From Natronoarchaeum philippinense (lineage in GTDB: Archaea; Halobacteriota; Halobacteria; Halobacteriales; Natronoarchaeaceae), in assembly GCF_900215575.1 (NCBI RefSeq), contig NZ_OBEJ01000001.1, positions 496,001 to 560,000 on the forward strand: DNA of 64,000 bases. The letters are read 5' to 3'. The position numbers were made by a program, and so were the translations under genes. The notes under the pieces are model-generated. The model was not told where the DNA came from. It saw only the letters and a list, made by a program, of their open reading frames with translations, and ran no database searches. This document shows, piece after piece, positions 55,015-63,606 of the stretch (its first letter is position 1; each line of letters opens with the position of its first letter).

Positions 55015-55367
55015 TGGACCCCGCCTTCCTCGTCGGGACGGGTGGCGCCATCGGCGCCGTGGCGCGCTATCTCGTCAGCGAGTCGCTACCGGCCGACCGG
55101 TTCCCGTGGGCGACGCTGGTCGTCAACGTGGTCGGGAGTTTCGCGCTCGGCCTCGTCGTCTTCGGCGGCGTCGGCGGCGACGCCGCGTTGCTGGTCGGCA
55201 CCGGCGCCTGCGGCTCGTTCACGACGTTCTCGTCGTTCTCGGTCGCCGCCGTCCAGCTCTGGGAATCGGGCGAGCGCCGGCTCGCGGCCGCCCACGCGAT
55301 CGGGAACTTCGTCCTGTGTGCTCTGGCGGTCGGCATCGCAGCGGTTGTGGTAGCAGCGCTGCTGTAG
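55014..55367 (+). CDS. crcB: Fluoride channel FluC/CrcB (copy 2)
   Basis: 117 residues from a GTG overlapping the upstream stop (TAGTG). GTGGAIGAVARYLVSESL, LVVNVVGSFALGLVVFGG and GTGACGSFTTFSSFSV are the three diagnostic blocks. Copy 1 keeps TTYST and copy 2 has TTFSS, as in heterodimeric pairs where each subunit lines one pore differently. No fluoride riboswitch was found upstream of either. Confidence 0.93.
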   Translation: MDPAFLVGTGGAIGAVARYLVSESLPADRFPWATLVVNVVGSFALGLVVFGGVGGDAALLVGTGACGSFTTFSSFSVAAVQLWESGERRLAAAHAIGNFVLCALAVGIAAVVVAALL

Positions 55368-55536
55368 TTTAATTATCCCATCACCGAACGATTTATTATC
55401 TGTAGCTGTGTGAGATACTATCGGGGAGAAACTGGCTCCCGGGGCGTCGCGGAGACGACGCGGCGGGTAGCCACGCGGTGCGTGTTCGGCGACGCCGCTG
55501 TCGGGCTGGTTTTGACGAGCAGAAAAACGAGAACGC

Positions 55537-55746
55537 TCAGGCCAGCAGGAACGGGACCACAAAGGCGAGGAGCAGTCCCACGACGGTGACGGCGGCGCCG
55601 ATGCCGACATCCCGCATCGTGTAGGTACTCTGGGGAGCGGTCGTGCGCGCTTCGGCGGGGGACTTTTCGCCCTCTTCGTACTCCGAGTCGGGCGCCTCGA
55701 CGGTCTCCTCGTCAGTGCCGTGGTCGTCGGCTCCGTGGTCGCTCAT
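55537..55746 (-). CDS. Small acidic protein with one C-terminal membrane helix
   Basis: 69 residues. The first 45 are Asp/Glu/His-rich and probably disordered (MSDHGADDHGTDEETVEAPD). TMRDVGIGAAVTVVGLLLAFVVPFLLA is a single C-terminal transmembrane helix, so it is a tail-anchored type protein. Similar small proteins are common in haloarchaea (DUF7550-like). Divergent from the alpha-glucosidase gene. Function unknown. Confidence 0.6.
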   Translation of the reverse strand: MSDHGADDHGTDEETVEAPDSEYEEGEKSPAEARTTAPQSTYTMRDVGIGAAVTVVGLLLAFVVPFLLA

Positions 55747-55860
55747 GTCCGAACCGTTGCTCGCGGTGTGACTTAAGCAGTGCTGTCTACGCTGCCCGTA
55801 ACCGCTCGATCGGCCGACGTATCGGGTGCCTTTTGCGTCTGCGCGGCCGAGCACCGGGAA

Positions 55861-57546
55861 ATGACCGGAACGGACGCCGACATCGACCGCGAGTGGTGGA
55901 AAGAAGCGGTCGTCTATCAGGTGTACCCGCGCAGTTTCAACGATTCGGACGGCGACGGGATCGGCGACATCCCCGGGATCGTCGAGAAAGTCGAGTACCT
56001 CGACGATCTTGGCGTCGACGTCGTGTGGCTCAATCCCGTTTACGAGTCGCCGATGGCCGACAACGGCTACGACATCGCCGACTACCAATCGATCCATCCC
56101 GAGTTCGGCACGATGGACGACTGGGAGCGCCTGCTGGAGGAGCTCCACGACCGGGATATGCGTCTGATCATGGATCTGGTGGTCAACCACACCTCCGACG
56201 AACACGAGTGGTTCCGCCAGTCACGCGAGGGCGACGCCGAGTACGACGACTACTACCACTGGCGCTCGGGCGATCACGAGGACGACGTGCCGAACAACTG
56301 GGACTCGTTTTTCAGCGACTCGGCGTGGTCCTACGACGACGAGCGCGGCGAGTACTACCTCCACCTGTTCGACGAGAAACAGCCAGATCTCAACTGGCGC
56401 AACGAGGACGTTCGTGACGAAGTTTTCGAGATGATGAACTGGTGGCTCGAAAAGGGCATCGACGGGTTCCGCATGGACGTGGTCAACCTGATCTCCAAGA
56501 CCGAGGGGCTCCCCGACGGCGACCCCGAGAGCGGCCTGACCGGCGAGGACCACTTCGTCGACGGCCCCAACATCGAGCAGTACTTCGAGGAGATGTACGA
56601 CCGCACCCTCGACGGCCGGGACGTGATGACCGTCGGCGAGATGATCAACGTCGACGCCGACCGGGCGGACGAGTACGTCGGCGAGGAGGGGTTCTCGATG
56701 CTGATTCACTTCGAGCACATGGGCGTCGACACCGGCGACGGCGGGAAGTGGACGCTCGCCGACCTCGATTTGCACGAACTCAAGCGGATCATCACCGACT
56801 GGCAAGAGACCCTCGACGAGGACGGTTGGAACTGCCTGTACCTCTCGAATCACGACCAGCCTCGCGCCGTTTCGCGGTTCGGCGACGACGGCGAGTACCG
56901 CGTCGAGTCCGCCAAGATGCTCGGGACGTTCCTCTTTACCCTGCAGGGGACGCCCTTCGTCTTCCAAGGCCAAGAGATCGGCATGACCAACGCCGACTGG
57001 GAGCGCGAGGAGATCCGCGACGTGGAAGCCGAAAACCACGTCGAGATGGCTCTGGATGACTGGGCCGACTCCTACGAGGACGTTCGACCGCAGATCGAGG
57101 CGCGCAGCCGCGACAACGCCCGGACGCCGATGCAGTGGACCGACGGCGAGAACGCCGGCTTCTCGGAGGGCGACCCGTGGATCAAGGTCAACGAGCGCCA
57201 CGACGAGATCAACGTCGAGGCCGCCCGCGCCGACGACGAGTCGATCTGGCACTACTACCGCGAGCTGATCGATCTGCGCGACGACCGTGATATCTTCGTC
57301 TACGGCGATTACGAACTTCTCCTGCCCGACCACTCGGAGGTCTTTGCCTACCGCCGGACGCTCGGCGACGAGGAACTGATCGCGGTGTGTAACTTCTTCG
57401 GCGGCGAGCCCGAGGTCGACCTCGCAGAGATCGTGGGCGACCGCGACGCCGACTTGCTCGTGAGCAACTACGACCCCGAGGACGCCGCCGTCGACGAGCC
57501 CTTCGCGCTGCGGCCCTACGAGACGCGCGTGTACGACCTGTCCTGA
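55861..57546 (+). CDS. GH13 alpha-glucosidase / oligo-1,6-glucosidase
   Basis: 561 residues. EWWKEAVVYQVYPRSFNDSDGDGIGDIPGI is the oligo-1,6-glucosidase / sucrose-isomerase subfamily start. IMDLVVNHTSDEH (103-115), DGFRMDVVN with nucleophile D206, TVGE with acid E260 and SNHDQPR with D332 complete the four regions. QSREGDAEYDDYYHW and NNWDSFF are also typical. It hydrolyses terminal alpha-glucosidic links; the bond preference (1,4 or 1,6) is uncertain. Cytoplasmic. The start is at the ATG before the first conserved residues. Confidence 0.92.
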   Translation: MTGTDADIDREWWKEAVVYQVYPRSFNDSDGDGIGDIPGIVEKVEYLDDLGVDVVWLNPVYESPMADNGYDIADYQSIHPEFGTMDDWERLLEELHDRDMRLIMDLVVNHTSDEHEWFRQSREGDAEYDDYYHWRSGDHEDDVPNNWDSFFSDSAWSYDDERGEYYLHLFDEKQPDLNWRNEDVRDEVFEMMNWWLEKGIDGFRMDVVNLISKTEGLPDGDPESGLTGEDHFVDGPNIEQYFEEMYDRTLDGRDVMTVGEMINVDADRADEYVGEEGFSMLIHFEHMGVDTGDGGKWTLADLDLHELKRIITDWQETLDEDGWNCLYLSNHDQPRAVSRFGDDGEYRVESAKMLGTFLFTLQGTPFVFQGQEIGMTNADWEREEIRDVEAENHVEMALDDWADSYEDVRPQIEARSRDNARTPMQWTDGENAGFSEGDPWIKVNERHDEINVEAARADDESIWHYYRELIDLRDDRDIFVYGDYELLLPDHSEVFAYRRTLGDEELIAVCNFFGGEPEVDLAEIVGDRDADLLVSNYDPEDAAVDEPFALRPYETRVYDLS

Positions 57547-57720
57547 GGCTCCGAGCCACCCGTTCCGGCGTGACGCCGCAGCGTCGTCGGCGTCGCTCCG
57601 CCTGCGGAACAATTTCGTTCGTCCACTCGGTGCCGGTACTGTCGCCACCACTGGCCGGGAAAGACACATACCGAGCGCGGTCGAACCCACGGCCACGCAG
57701 CCGAGACGGGGACGCCGACC

Positions 57721-58569
57721 ATGGCAACCGAAACCGAGACCACGGGAGTCCGCCAGTACGGCCGCGACGCCGTCACGCGGGACCTACTGGTCTTGCTCGC
57801 GGTCCCGGCCTGCCTCGTGGCGATCCACGCCCTCGGTTCGGCGTCGCTGCGGGCCGACCTCGCGCTGGACCACGCCGATCCCGAGCTCGCGGAGTTTCTG
57901 ACCGCCGCCTACGTCCACGCGACGCCGCGGCACCTCTGGAACAACGTGCTCGGCTTTCTGGCCGGGGCGCCGATGGCGTACATGCTCTGTCTCCGCGCGG
58001 GGCGACGCCGCTGGTTCCACGCGACCCTGGGTTCGATCCTCGTCGTCGTCCCCGTCGCGGTCAACGCCGCGAACTACGCCACGCTGGGGCTGTGGTACGC
58101 CGGTCCGCCGCCGACGACCAGCGGATTCTCGGCGGTCGTCGCGGCCACCGGCGGGTTCGTGTTCGTCGCGCTGGTCGCGTGGTTGGCCGACCTGTACTCC
58201 CGATCGACGGCGACGTTCGTCGGCGCGCTCGTACTGTTAGCGCTCGTGACGACGTTTTACTCCGTGCACGTCGACGCGCTCGATCCGATGCTCGTCGGAC
58301 TGCTCGGCGTCAGCGCCGTGCTGTGTCTGCTCGCGCTCGCCGTCGGGAGCGACCTGTCGATCCGCGCGGACGCCGACCTCGCCCGGCACGTCGCCGTTCG
58401 AGCGGTGCCGGTCGCGCTGGTCGCGCTGTTGCTGGTCACGTTCGTCGTCGGCCTGTTCCCCCGCGAAACGGTCCGTGAGGGAATGTTCGTCAACGTGTAC
58501 GCACACGGCGCTGGGTTCGTTCTCGGCGCCGCGATCGCCGCCGGACTGGCGCCGCTGGTCGAGGACTGA
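57721..58569 (+). CDS. Rhomboid-like intramembrane serine protease
   Basis: 282 residues, about six to seven hydrophobic helices. EFLTAAYVHATPRHLWNNVLGFL matches the rhomboid HxxxHLxxN helix (H66, H71, N75). The nucleophile motif, normally GxSG, reads TTSGFSAVV with S137, so the last Gly is Ala. A His in YAHGAGFVLG near the C-terminus could complete the dyad. Whether it is proteolytically active with GFSA is uncertain. It stands alone between the GH13 gene and hisF. Confidence 0.75.
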   Translation: MATETETTGVRQYGRDAVTRDLLVLLAVPACLVAIHALGSASLRADLALDHADPELAEFLTAAYVHATPRHLWNNVLGFLAGAPMAYMLCLRAGRRRWFHATLGSILVVVPVAVNAANYATLGLWYAGPPPTTSGFSAVVAATGGFVFVALVAWLADLYSRSTATFVGALVLLALVTTFYSVHVDALDPMLVGLLGVSAVLCLLALAVGSDLSIRADADLARHVAVRAVPVALVALLLVTFVVGLFPRETVREGMFVNVYAHGAGFVLGAAIAAGLAPLVED

Positions 58570-58616
58570 CGCCTTCGGAGTAGTAGCCCGCCGCGAGATA
58601 TCGCGGTAACGGTCCC

Positions 58617-58626
58617 TTTGTATACC
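58617..58626 (+). promoter_or_regulatory. TATA box of hisF
   Basis: TTTGTATACC is centred about 28 bp upstream of the hisF ATG at 58650, as for a leaderless message. Confidence 0.5.
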
Positions 58627-58649
58627 CCGAGCGAGTAGTTCCGCTCAGA

Positions 58650-59465
58650 ATGGGTCTCACGAAACGGATCATCCCCTGCATCGACGTGGACCTCGACGAC
58701 GAGGGCGACCCGGCGGTCTACACCGGCGTCCACTTCGAGGACCTCGAATACACCGGGGATCCGGTCGAGATGGCCAAGCGGTACAACGAGGCCGGCGCCG
58801 ACGAGTTCGTCTTTCTGGACATCACGGCCAGCGCCGACGGGCGCGAGACGATGCTCGGCGTCGTCGAGGACGTCGCCGACGAAGTGTTCATCCCGCTCAC
58901 GGTCGGCGGCGGCATCCGGACGCGCGAGGACATCAAGGAGACGCTCCGAGCCGGCGCGGACAAGGTCTCGATCACGACCGGCGCGCTCGAACGCCCCGAA
59001 CTGATCAACGAGGGCGCGGCCGCCTTCGGCAGCCAGTGCATCGTCATCAGCGTCGACGCCAAGCGCCGGTTCGACGAGGGCGGCGAACACTACTTCGATG
59101 TCGACGGCGAGTCCTGCTGGTTCGAGTGCACCAAGAAGGGCGGCCGCGAGGGCACCGGCATCGACGTGATCGAGTGGGCCAAAGAGGCCGAGGACCGCGG
59201 CGCCGGCGAGCTCTTCGTCAACTCGATCGACAAGGACGGCACCAAGGACGGCTACGACGTTCCGCTCACCGACGCCGTCTGTGACGCCGTCGACACGCCA
59301 GTTATCGCTTCCTCGGGCTGTGGCGGCCCGGAGGACGCCTACGAGGTGTTCACCGAGGCTGACGCCGACGCGGCGCTCGCGGCGTCGATCTTCCACTTCG
59401 ACGAGTACTCGATTCAGGAGGTAAAGGAATACTTGGACGAACGCGACGTGCCGGTGCGGCTATGA
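58650..59465 (+). CDS. hisF: Imidazole glycerol phosphate synthase cyclase subunit
   Basis: 271 residues, TIM barrel. [12 protein letters not shown] with catalytic Asp12, [34 protein letters not shown] with the second catalytic Asp, and [14 protein letters not shown]-like segment (read as [13 protein letters not shown]) are the family signatures. With HisH (not here) it closes the imidazole ring in histidine synthesis. A stretch of about 15 residues near 135-150 ([17 protein letters not shown]) is the acidic insertion seen in halophile HisF. Confidence 0.95.
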   Translation: MGLTKRIIPCIDVDLDDEGDPAVYTGVHFEDLEYTGDPVEMAKRYNEAGADEFVFLDITASADGRETMLGVVEDVADEVFIPLTVGGGIRTREDIKETLRAGADKVSITTGALERPELINEGAAAFGSQCIVISVDAKRRFDEGGEHYFDVDGESCWFECTKKGGREGTGIDVIEWAKEAEDRGAGELFVNSIDKDGTKDGYDVPLTDAVCDAVDTPVIASSGCGGPEDAYEVFTEADADAALAASIFHFDEYSIQEVKEYLDERDVPVRL

Positions 59466-59734
59466 GTCCGACCGTCAACGAGTTGCGCAATCAGATCCGC
59501 GTCGCTGTCGACCGCTTCGAACGCGAGGGGTCGGCCGGCTTCACCAAAGAGGATCTGGCGGCAATCTGCGCCGCCGTCGACCACGACGTGGGCGCGAAGC
59601 CGTTCCCGCCGACAGCCGAGATGCGGGCAGCGATCCGCGAGCGCGTCGACGACCTCGACGCCGACACCGAGGGCCAGAAAGCGTTACGAAAGGCGGAACT
59701 CGAAACGCTGGCAGCGTCGCTCGACGACACGTAG
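59462..59734 (+). CDS. Small acidic helical protein translated with hisF
   Basis: 90 residues. The ATG overlaps the hisF stop by 4 bp (ATGA), implying translational coupling. Mostly helical by pattern, with VNELRNQIRVAVDRFEREGSAGFTKEDLAAICAAVDHDV and a second helical half. No known motif. The tight coupling makes it a real gene despite its size; its role is unknown. Confidence 0.62.
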   Translation: MSPTVNELRNQIRVAVDRFEREGSAGFTKEDLAAICAAVDHDVGAKPFPPTAEMRAAIRERVDDLDADTEGQKALRKAELETLAASLDDT

Positions 59735-59764
59735 CGATCGGCGGAGAAAGCGCGGAAACGTCGA

Positions 59765-60049
59765 TTACGCGGCGGCGTCGAACGCGTTCTTGAACGCCGT
59801 CGTCTTATCGCGGATGCGGCCCGCGGCGTCCTCGATGGCGTCGAGGGGCTCTTTGGTCTCGTCGGTCTTGACCGAGAGGATCGGCTCGGTCTGACCGCCC
59901 GACTGTTCGGGGTTGACGTCGTAGGTCGCCGCCGTGACGCCGTCGGTTTCCAGCAGCGCGCCCTTGAGCACGTTCATGAACGTGTGGTCCTCCCCGCCGA
60001 TCTCGATAGAAATCTCCTCGTCGCTGCTCTCGATAACCCGCAGTTCCAT
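59765..60049 (-). CDS. rpoL: DNA-directed RNA polymerase subunit L (Rpo11)
   Basis: 94 residues with the full Rpb11-like fold: [33 protein letters not shown], then [39 protein letters not shown]. It pairs with subunit D in the polymerase assembly platform. Convergent with the small hisF-linked gene and divergent from the photolyase gene. Confidence 0.95.
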   Translation of the reverse strand: MELRVIESSDEEISIEIGGEDHTFMNVLKGALLETDGVTAATYDVNPEQSGGQTEPILSVKTDETKEPLDAIEDAAGRIRDKTTAFKNAFDAAA

Positions 60050-60140
60050 GGGCGAGATTTTGCTCGTGGATCGCTTGTACCTTTCGATAGCGAGACTCGC
60101 TGACGCCGGTGAGAGGGTGTTTTATCCCGCACGAGTCCTC

Positions 60141-60150
60141 AGGAGGGAGT
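60141..60150 (+). promoter_or_regulatory. Shine-Dalgarno site of phr
   Basis: AGGAGGGAGT directly before ATG 60151 complements the 16S rRNA end. It supports this start over the in-frame ATG at 60109, which lies upstream of the TATA-like TGTTTTATC (60118-60126). Confidence 0.55.
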
Positions 60151-61572
60151 ATGCAACTCCACTGGCACCGGCGGGATCTGCGCGCCGCCGACAACCGGGC
60201 GCTGGCGGCGGCCGCCGAGGACGGGCCGGTCTGTCCGGTGTTCGTGTTCGACGACGCGGTGCTCGATCACGCCTCGCCCCCGCGGGTCGCGTTCATGCTC
60301 GACGCGCTCCTGTCGCTTCGCACTTGGTACTGGGAGCACGACGGCGACCTACTACTGGCCCGCGGCGATCCCCGCGAGGTCCTGCCGTCGATTGCAGAGG
60401 TGCTCGACGCCGAGCGGGTCGTCTGGAACAAGGATTACTCCGGGCTGGCCCGCGAGCGCGACGCCGAAGTCCGGCGAGCGCTCGACGACGCCGACGTTGC
60501 CCGTGCGAGCTACCACGACGCCATCCTCCACGAGCCCGGGTCGATCACGACCAACGAGGGCGAGCACTACTCGGTGTACACCTACTTCTGGAAGAAGTGG
60601 CGCGACCGAGCCAAAGACGACCCGTTCCCGGCGCCCGACGCCGACGCGCTGGCGGCGCCGACAGCCGGCGATCTCCCCGACGCGTCGCTGCCGTCGCTCC
60701 CGACGCTCGACGACCTCGGCTTCGACGAACCCGAGGCGTCGCTTCCCGACGCGGGGACGGCGGCGGCCCGCGAGCGCCTCGACAGCTTCTGCGAGGACGC
60801 GATCTACCGCTACGACGAGCGCCGGGACTACCCGGCCGACGAGTGTACCTCCCGGCTCTCGGCGGACCTCAAGTGGGGCACGATCGGAATCCGCGAGGTG
60901 TACGAGGCGACCGACGACGCGAAGGCGTTCGCGGACGGCGAGAACGAGGTCGAGAGCGTCGAGGAGTTCCAATCCCAACTCGCTTGGCGCGAGTTCTACA
61001 CTCACGTCCTGAACTTCAACCCCGAAGTCGTCACGGAGAACTTCAAGAACTACGAGCACGAGATCGCGTGGCGCTCCGACCCAGAAGGCCTGCAGGCGTG
61101 GAAGGACGGCGAGACGGGCTATCCCATCGTCGACGCCGGGATGCGCCAACTCCGCGAGGAAGGGTACATGCACAACCGCGTCCGGATGCTCGTCGCCGCC
61201 TTCCTCACCAAGGACCTGCTCGTCGACTGGCGCGAGGGGTACGACTGGTTCCGCGAGAAGTTGGTCGACCACGACACCGCCAACGACAACGGTGGCTGGC
61301 AGTGGGCCGCCTCGACGGGCACCGACGCCCAGCCGTACTTCCGGGTGTTCAACCCGATGACCCAAGGCGAGCGCTACGATCCCGACGCCGAGTACATCAC
61401 CCAGTACGTGCCGGAACTGCGCGACGCCGACGCCGAACAGATCCACGCGTGGACGGAGCTTCCCGACGCCGAGCGCGAACGGGCCGCGCCCGACTATCCG
61501 GCACCGATCGTCGACCACGGCGAGCGACGCGAGACCGCCATCGAGACGTTCGAGGCAGCCCGGGGAGACTGA
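60151..61572 (+). CDS. phr: Deoxyribodipyrimidine photolyase (class I CPD)
   Basis: 473 residues from MQLHWHRRDLR. The N-terminal antenna-binding alpha/beta domain (1-130) is followed by the FAD-binding helical domain: TSRLSADLKWGTIGIREVY, WREFYTHVLNF, ETGYPIVDAGMRQLREEGYMHNRVRM and WQWAASTGTDAQPYFRVFNP. The Trp residues of the electron chain are present. It repairs UV dimers with blue light. AGGAGGG just before the ATG is a good ribosome-binding site, unusual among the leaderless genes here. Confidence 0.96.
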   Translation: MQLHWHRRDLRAADNRALAAAAEDGPVCPVFVFDDAVLDHASPPRVAFMLDALLSLRTWYWEHDGDLLLARGDPREVLPSIAEVLDAERVVWNKDYSGLARERDAEVRRALDDADVARASYHDAILHEPGSITTNEGEHYSVYTYFWKKWRDRAKDDPFPAPDADALAAPTAGDLPDASLPSLPTLDDLGFDEPEASLPDAGTAAARERLDSFCEDAIYRYDERRDYPADECTSRLSADLKWGTIGIREVYEATDDAKAFADGENEVESVEEFQSQLAWREFYTHVLNFNPEVVTENFKNYEHEIAWRSDPEGLQAWKDGETGYPIVDAGMRQLREEGYMHNRVRMLVAAFLTKDLLVDWREGYDWFREKLVDHDTANDNGGWQWAASTGTDAQPYFRVFNPMTQGERYDPDAEYITQYVPELRDADAEQIHAWTELPDAERERAAPDYPAPIVDHGERRETAIETFEAARGD

Positions 61573-61652
61573 CTGAGACGGACGGTGACGACTTCGCACC
61601 GCCGGCCGCGCGTGTGAAGTGTCAACAATTGCCTTCTAAAAGTTTAACAGCC

Positions 61653-61663
61653 GTCACAGTGAC
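61653..61663. promoter_or_regulatory. Palindrome in the superoxide dismutase promoter
   Basis: GTCACAGTGAC is a perfect 5-bp inverted repeat around one base, between AAAAGTTTAAC (61638-61648, possible TATA) and the ATG at 61685. A redox-responsive operator is possible (inference). Confidence 0.35.
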
Positions 61664-61684
61664 ATATATGACGAGGTTCCGACA

Positions 61685-62296
61685 ATGCCAGAACATTCCA
61701 ATCCCGAGCTCCCGCCCCTGCCGTACGACTACGACGCGCTCGAACCGCACATCTCCGAACAGGTGCTGACGTGGCATCACGACACCCACCACCAAGGCTA
61801 CGTCAACGGCCTCGAAAGCGCCGAGGAGACCCTCGCCGAGAACCGCGAGAGCGGTGACCACTCTTCGACGGCCGGCGCGCTCGGAAACGTCACGCACAAC
61901 GGAAGCGGCCACTATCTCCACACGCTGTTCTGGGAGAACATGGATCCCGAGGGCGGCGACGAGCCCGAAGGCGACCTCGCCGATCGCATCGAGGAGGACT
62001 TCGGCTCGTACGAAGGCTGGGAAGAGGAGTTCCGCGCGGCCGCGTCGGCCGCCGGTGGCTGGGCGCTGCTGGTGTACGATCCTGTCGCCAAGCAACTCCG
62101 GAACGTCGCCGTCGACAAGCACGACCAAGGAGCCCTCTGGGGTAGCCACCCGATCCTTGCGCTCGACGTTTGGGAGCACTCGTACTACTACGACTACGGA
62201 CCGGACCGCGGCGACTTCATCGACGCCTTCTTCGAGGTCGTCGACTTCGACAAGGTCGCCGAGGAGTACGAGAAGGTCTCCGGCCGCGTCGAGTAA
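61685..62296 (+). CDS. sod: Manganese/iron superoxide dismutase
   Basis: 203 residues. Metal ligands H31 (LTWHHDTHHQGYV), H79 (GHYLHTLFWENM), D161 and H165 (ALDVWEHSYYYDY) are all in place, and GGWALLVYDP is conserved. It dismutates superoxide in the cytoplasm. Haloarchaeal enzymes of this type use Mn. A T-tract at 62316-62321 follows about 20 bp after the stop and is a likely terminator. Confidence 0.96.
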   Translation: MPEHSNPELPPLPYDYDALEPHISEQVLTWHHDTHHQGYVNGLESAEETLAENRESGDHSSTAGALGNVTHNGSGHYLHTLFWENMDPEGGDEPEGDLADRIEEDFGSYEGWEEEFRAAASAAGGWALLVYDPVAKQLRNVAVDKHDQGALWGSHPILALDVWEHSYYYDYGPDRGDFIDAFFEVVDFDKVAEEYEKVSGRVE

Positions 62297-62535
62297 CGCC
62301 GGCCTCGACTACTTCGTTTTTGTGTGTAAACGCTGATGGGCAGATTATATCAAACTCAAAATATGATGCGTTTATTATGTTTATATAAACCTAGGTTCCT
62401 GACGTGTAGGTAGAAGCTCCGGTAGTTCTGTATTCCGCAGGGAGAGACTACCTAATTAAGATAATCCGTATTATGGTTTAGCCAATTCCTGACCGTTGCC
62501 CCCGACACATTTATCAGCATGATTGTCAGATAACA
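62297..62535 (+). promoter_or_regulatory. AT-rich intergenic region before PadR copy 2
   Basis: 239 bp, far more AT-rich than the surroundings. A T-tract (62316-62321) looks like the sod terminator. GTTTATATAAAC (62379-62390) is a perfect 12-bp palindrome that looks like a TATA box, but it is about 165 bp from the PadR start. TAGGTAG (62407-62413) and CTACCTA (62448-62454) are inverted. A short untranslated RNA from about 62415 is possible; no ORF is evident. Confidence 0.4.
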
Positions 62536-62550
62536 ATGTGGGGGAATGCA

Positions 62551-62847
62551 ATGCACGATCTAACTGGCTTCCAGCGCGACCTCCTGTACGTGATCGCCGG
62601 ACAGGACAATCCACACGGCCTCGCAATCAAGGAGGAACTCGAAGACTACTACGAGAGCGAGATCCATCACGGGCGACTGTACCCGAACTTGGACGCGCTG
62701 GTCGACAAAGGCCTCGTCGAGAAGGGGGAACTAGACCGGCGGACGAACTACTACGCCCTCACACAGCGTGGCCACCGAGAACTCGAAGCCCGCCGCGAGT
62801 GGGAGGAAGACTACCTCGACGCTGAGGAAGCCGAACTCTCACTGTAA
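62551..62847 (+). CDS. PadR-family transcriptional regulator (copy 2)
   Basis: 98 residues, MHDLTGFQRDLLYVIAGQDNPHGLAIKEELEDYYESEIHHGRLYPNLDALVDKGLVEKG and onward, nearly the same as the protein at 45622-45921 through the recognition helix. The paralog alignment fixes the start at 62551, five codons after another ATG (62536). The C-terminus diverges. It sits behind an AT-rich leader and next to tpiA on the other strand. Confidence 0.88.
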   Translation: MHDLTGFQRDLLYVIAGQDNPHGLAIKEELEDYYESEIHHGRLYPNLDALVDKGLVEKGELDRRTNYYALTQRGHRELEARREWEEDYLDAEEAELSL

Positions 62848-62916
62848 GGCGCCCGAGGATTCGATAGCGCGTCGCCGCGCCGGGAGCGACTGGTTCGACG
62901 GCGCCGCTGACTCTTC

Positions 62917-63561
62917 TTACAGCGGTTCGACCAGGTCTTCGAGCGCCGCCTGCGGATCGTCGGCCTTTGCGACGCCGCTGGCGAGCAAGACGCCGTCGGC
63001 GCCCAACTCGTCGGCCGCGACGACGTCCTCGCCCGTCGAGATGCCGGCGCCGCAGTAGACGTCGACGCTCTCGTCGACGGCCGCCGCGGCGTCGACGGCG
63101 TCCTCGACGATTTCGGGATCCGCCGTCGCAACGGACACGTCGCCGCCGATCAGTTCCGGCGGCTCGACCGCGACGGCGTCGGGGCCGAGCGCGGCGGCGG
63201 CGGCGATCTGTTCGGGATTGTTCGCACAGACCACCGTCTCGAGCCCGGGACGGGCCGCGGCGTCGAGCGAGCCGTCGATGTCGGCGAGTTTCAGGCGGTT
63301 CTCGGAGTGGTTGATCATCGTCCCGGTCGCGCCGGCGTCGGCGACGGCCTCGGCCAGCGTCGATCCGGTGTGGCTGCCGTGCTCGACGGGGCTGACGTGC
63401 TGGGCCCACGTCTCGACGCCGGTCTCGGCGACCGCCGAGAGGTCGGCGGCTTGGGGCGCAACGCCGACGTCGACGCCGGACTCGTCGCTGACGGTCGCTG
63501 CGGCCTCAGCTACCTCGATCGGATCACAGGGGTACGCCTTGAGGTTGACAAGGACGAACAT
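62917..63561 (-). CDS. tpiA: Triosephosphate isomerase
   Basis: 214 residues, the short archaeal form. [11 protein letters not shown] carries the catalytic Lys; [10 protein letters not shown] the electrophilic His region; [10 protein letters not shown] holds the catalytic Glu; [12 protein letters not shown] and [14 protein letters not shown] bind phosphate. It interconverts DHAP and glyceraldehyde-3-phosphate. The start at 63561 is preferred to 63588 because the family begins with this strand. Confidence 0.95.
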   Translation of the reverse strand: MFVLVNLKAYPCDPIEVAEAAATVSDESGVDVGVAPQAADLSAVAETGVETWAQHVSPVEHGSHTGSTLAEAVADAGATGTMINHSENRLKLADIDGSLDAAARPGLETVVCANNPEQIAAAAALGPDAVAVEPPELIGGDVSVATADPEIVEDAVDAAAAVDESVDVYCGAGISTGEDVVAADELGADGVLLASGVAKADDPQAALEDLVEPL

Positions 63562-63606
63562 ACGATAGAGACCGTCCCGCCCCGACAAATAGGTTGTGAG
63601 AAGCCG

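Noticed and set aside
55400-55425. A third copy of the HTH/ndh operator (TGTGAGATACT at 55410)
   Set aside because: It shares 11 bases with the ndh site but lacks the TATCACA half and lies downstream of genes rather than in a promoter, so chance is likely.
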